From Bacteroidales bacterium (GTDB taxonomy: Bacteria > Bacteroidota > Bacteroidia > Bacteroidales > F082): 5,378 nucleotides of DNA. Numbering within the stretch: position 1 is the stretch's first letter; each line of letters opens with the position of its first letter. The stretch covers positions 1 to 5,378 of the forward strand of contig JAGCCO010000115.1 in assembly GCA_017651645.1 (NCBI GenBank), read 5' to 3'. Both the position numbers and the translations under genes were made by a program. This document shows positions 5,143-5,378 of this stretch, piece by piece. The notes under the pieces are model-generated. The model was not told the origin of the DNA. It did not search any database and saw only the letters and a list, made by a program, of their open reading frames with translations.

Positions 5143-5378
5143 GTCCCGTTGATGCGGGCGCGGGTGTTGGCAGGGGCAGTTTGGCGGGTTCGGAGGTATA
5201 TGCGCAAAAGGAGCGATTTCCCGAATCTGTTACGGTCGCAAATGTTGACAGGTTGGGCGTTTTGCCGGGTGTGATGCATAAACGCGGAAAGGGTGGTTGT
5301 CCGAATCTGTTACGGTCGCGGATGTTGGCAGGCCGTCAGGTCTGCCGGGCTCGGTAGCACAGGCGTGTGCGGGTGTGT
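5143..5378. repeat. Degenerate tandem repeat, ~80-base period, about three copies
   Basis: The core CCGAATCTGTTACGGTCGC plus thirteen further bases occurs at 5221-5252 and 5301-5332, with 29 of 32 positions identical. The word TGTTGRCAGG recurs at 5165, 5243 and 5323, giving spacings of 78 and 80 bases. Sequence between the cores also aligns loosely (GGC.TTTTG-like then GGGT, and an A-rich GCGCAAAAGG/AACGCGGAAAGG patch). Copies are approximately 5143-5220, 5221-5300 and 5301-5378. The last reaches the window edge, so the array may continue. The unit is too long and too divergent for a CRISPR repeat, and no protein repeat is kept in one frame. Confidence 0.75.

Larger units (their letters stand above)
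5032..5378. other. GC-rich intergenic region with hairpins and tandem repeats
   Basis: No gene can be supported in these 347 bases. In the frame of the preceding gene, about 80 further codons stay open after its stop, up to a TGA near 5272. The translation is rich in Arg, Leu and Trp with no domain, and the reading frame is not kept across the repeats, so openness probably reflects high G+C. The stretch holds two hairpins with a shared CCTACGG core and a degenerate ~80-base tandem repeat reaching the right edge. A gene beginning outside the window cannot be excluded. Confidence 0.5.

Noticed and set aside
5143..5378. CRISPR array
   Set aside because: The repeat core is only partly conserved, spacer-like parts resemble each other instead of being unique, and the period of about 80 bases with only three units does not fit.

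Overview
The window looks like chromosomal DNA of a Bacteroidota bacterium, most likely of the order Bacteroidales. Three independent signs support this: a type IX secretion (T9SS) C-terminal sorting domain on a large secreted protein; good matches to the Bacteroidota -7 promoter box (TAnnTTTG) in front of genes; and an AAA-ATPase-like/PD-(D/E)XK protein of a family that is highly multiplied in this phylum. The species cannot be told from the sequence.

Layout from left to right. Positions 1-231 hold no supportable gene, but contain a strong hairpin that probably ends the rsmE transcript. rsmE (232-978, minus) is an ordinary 16S rRNA m3U1498 methyltransferase gene. Next on the same strand is a complete 530-residue AAA-ATPase-like/PD-(D/E)XK protein (1074-2666). 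A 550-residue T9SS-exported surface or secreted protein follows (2701-4353, minus). A 141-base divergent promoter region (4354-4494) separates it from a plus-strand gene (4495-5031) for a 178-residue secreted protein. Positions 5032-5378 are GC-rich and non-coding as far as can be seen, with hairpins and about three degenerate copies of an ~80-base tandem repeat that runs off the right edge.

The most interesting part is the divergent pair. Both proteins begin with the same kind of domain after the signal peptide, and they share a second match at a Gly-Thr-Tyr repeat motif. The plus-strand protein ends exactly there, with no T9SS sorting domain. The pair therefore looks like a back-to-back duplication in which one copy is short or truncated. 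An 18-base near-palindrome lies where the -33 elements of both promoters should be, so the two genes may share a regulator.

Base composition differs sharply by region. Sample 60-base lines counted by hand give 57% G+C in the AAA/nuclease gene (1141-1200), 32% in the T9SS gene (3541-3600), 43% in the plus-strand gene (4621-4680) and 68% in the right-hand tail (5101-5160). The secreted pair thus looks like an AT-rich insert between GC-richer flanks. I see no metabolic pathway joining rsmE, the AAA/nuclease protein and the secreted pair; their adjacency may be accidental.
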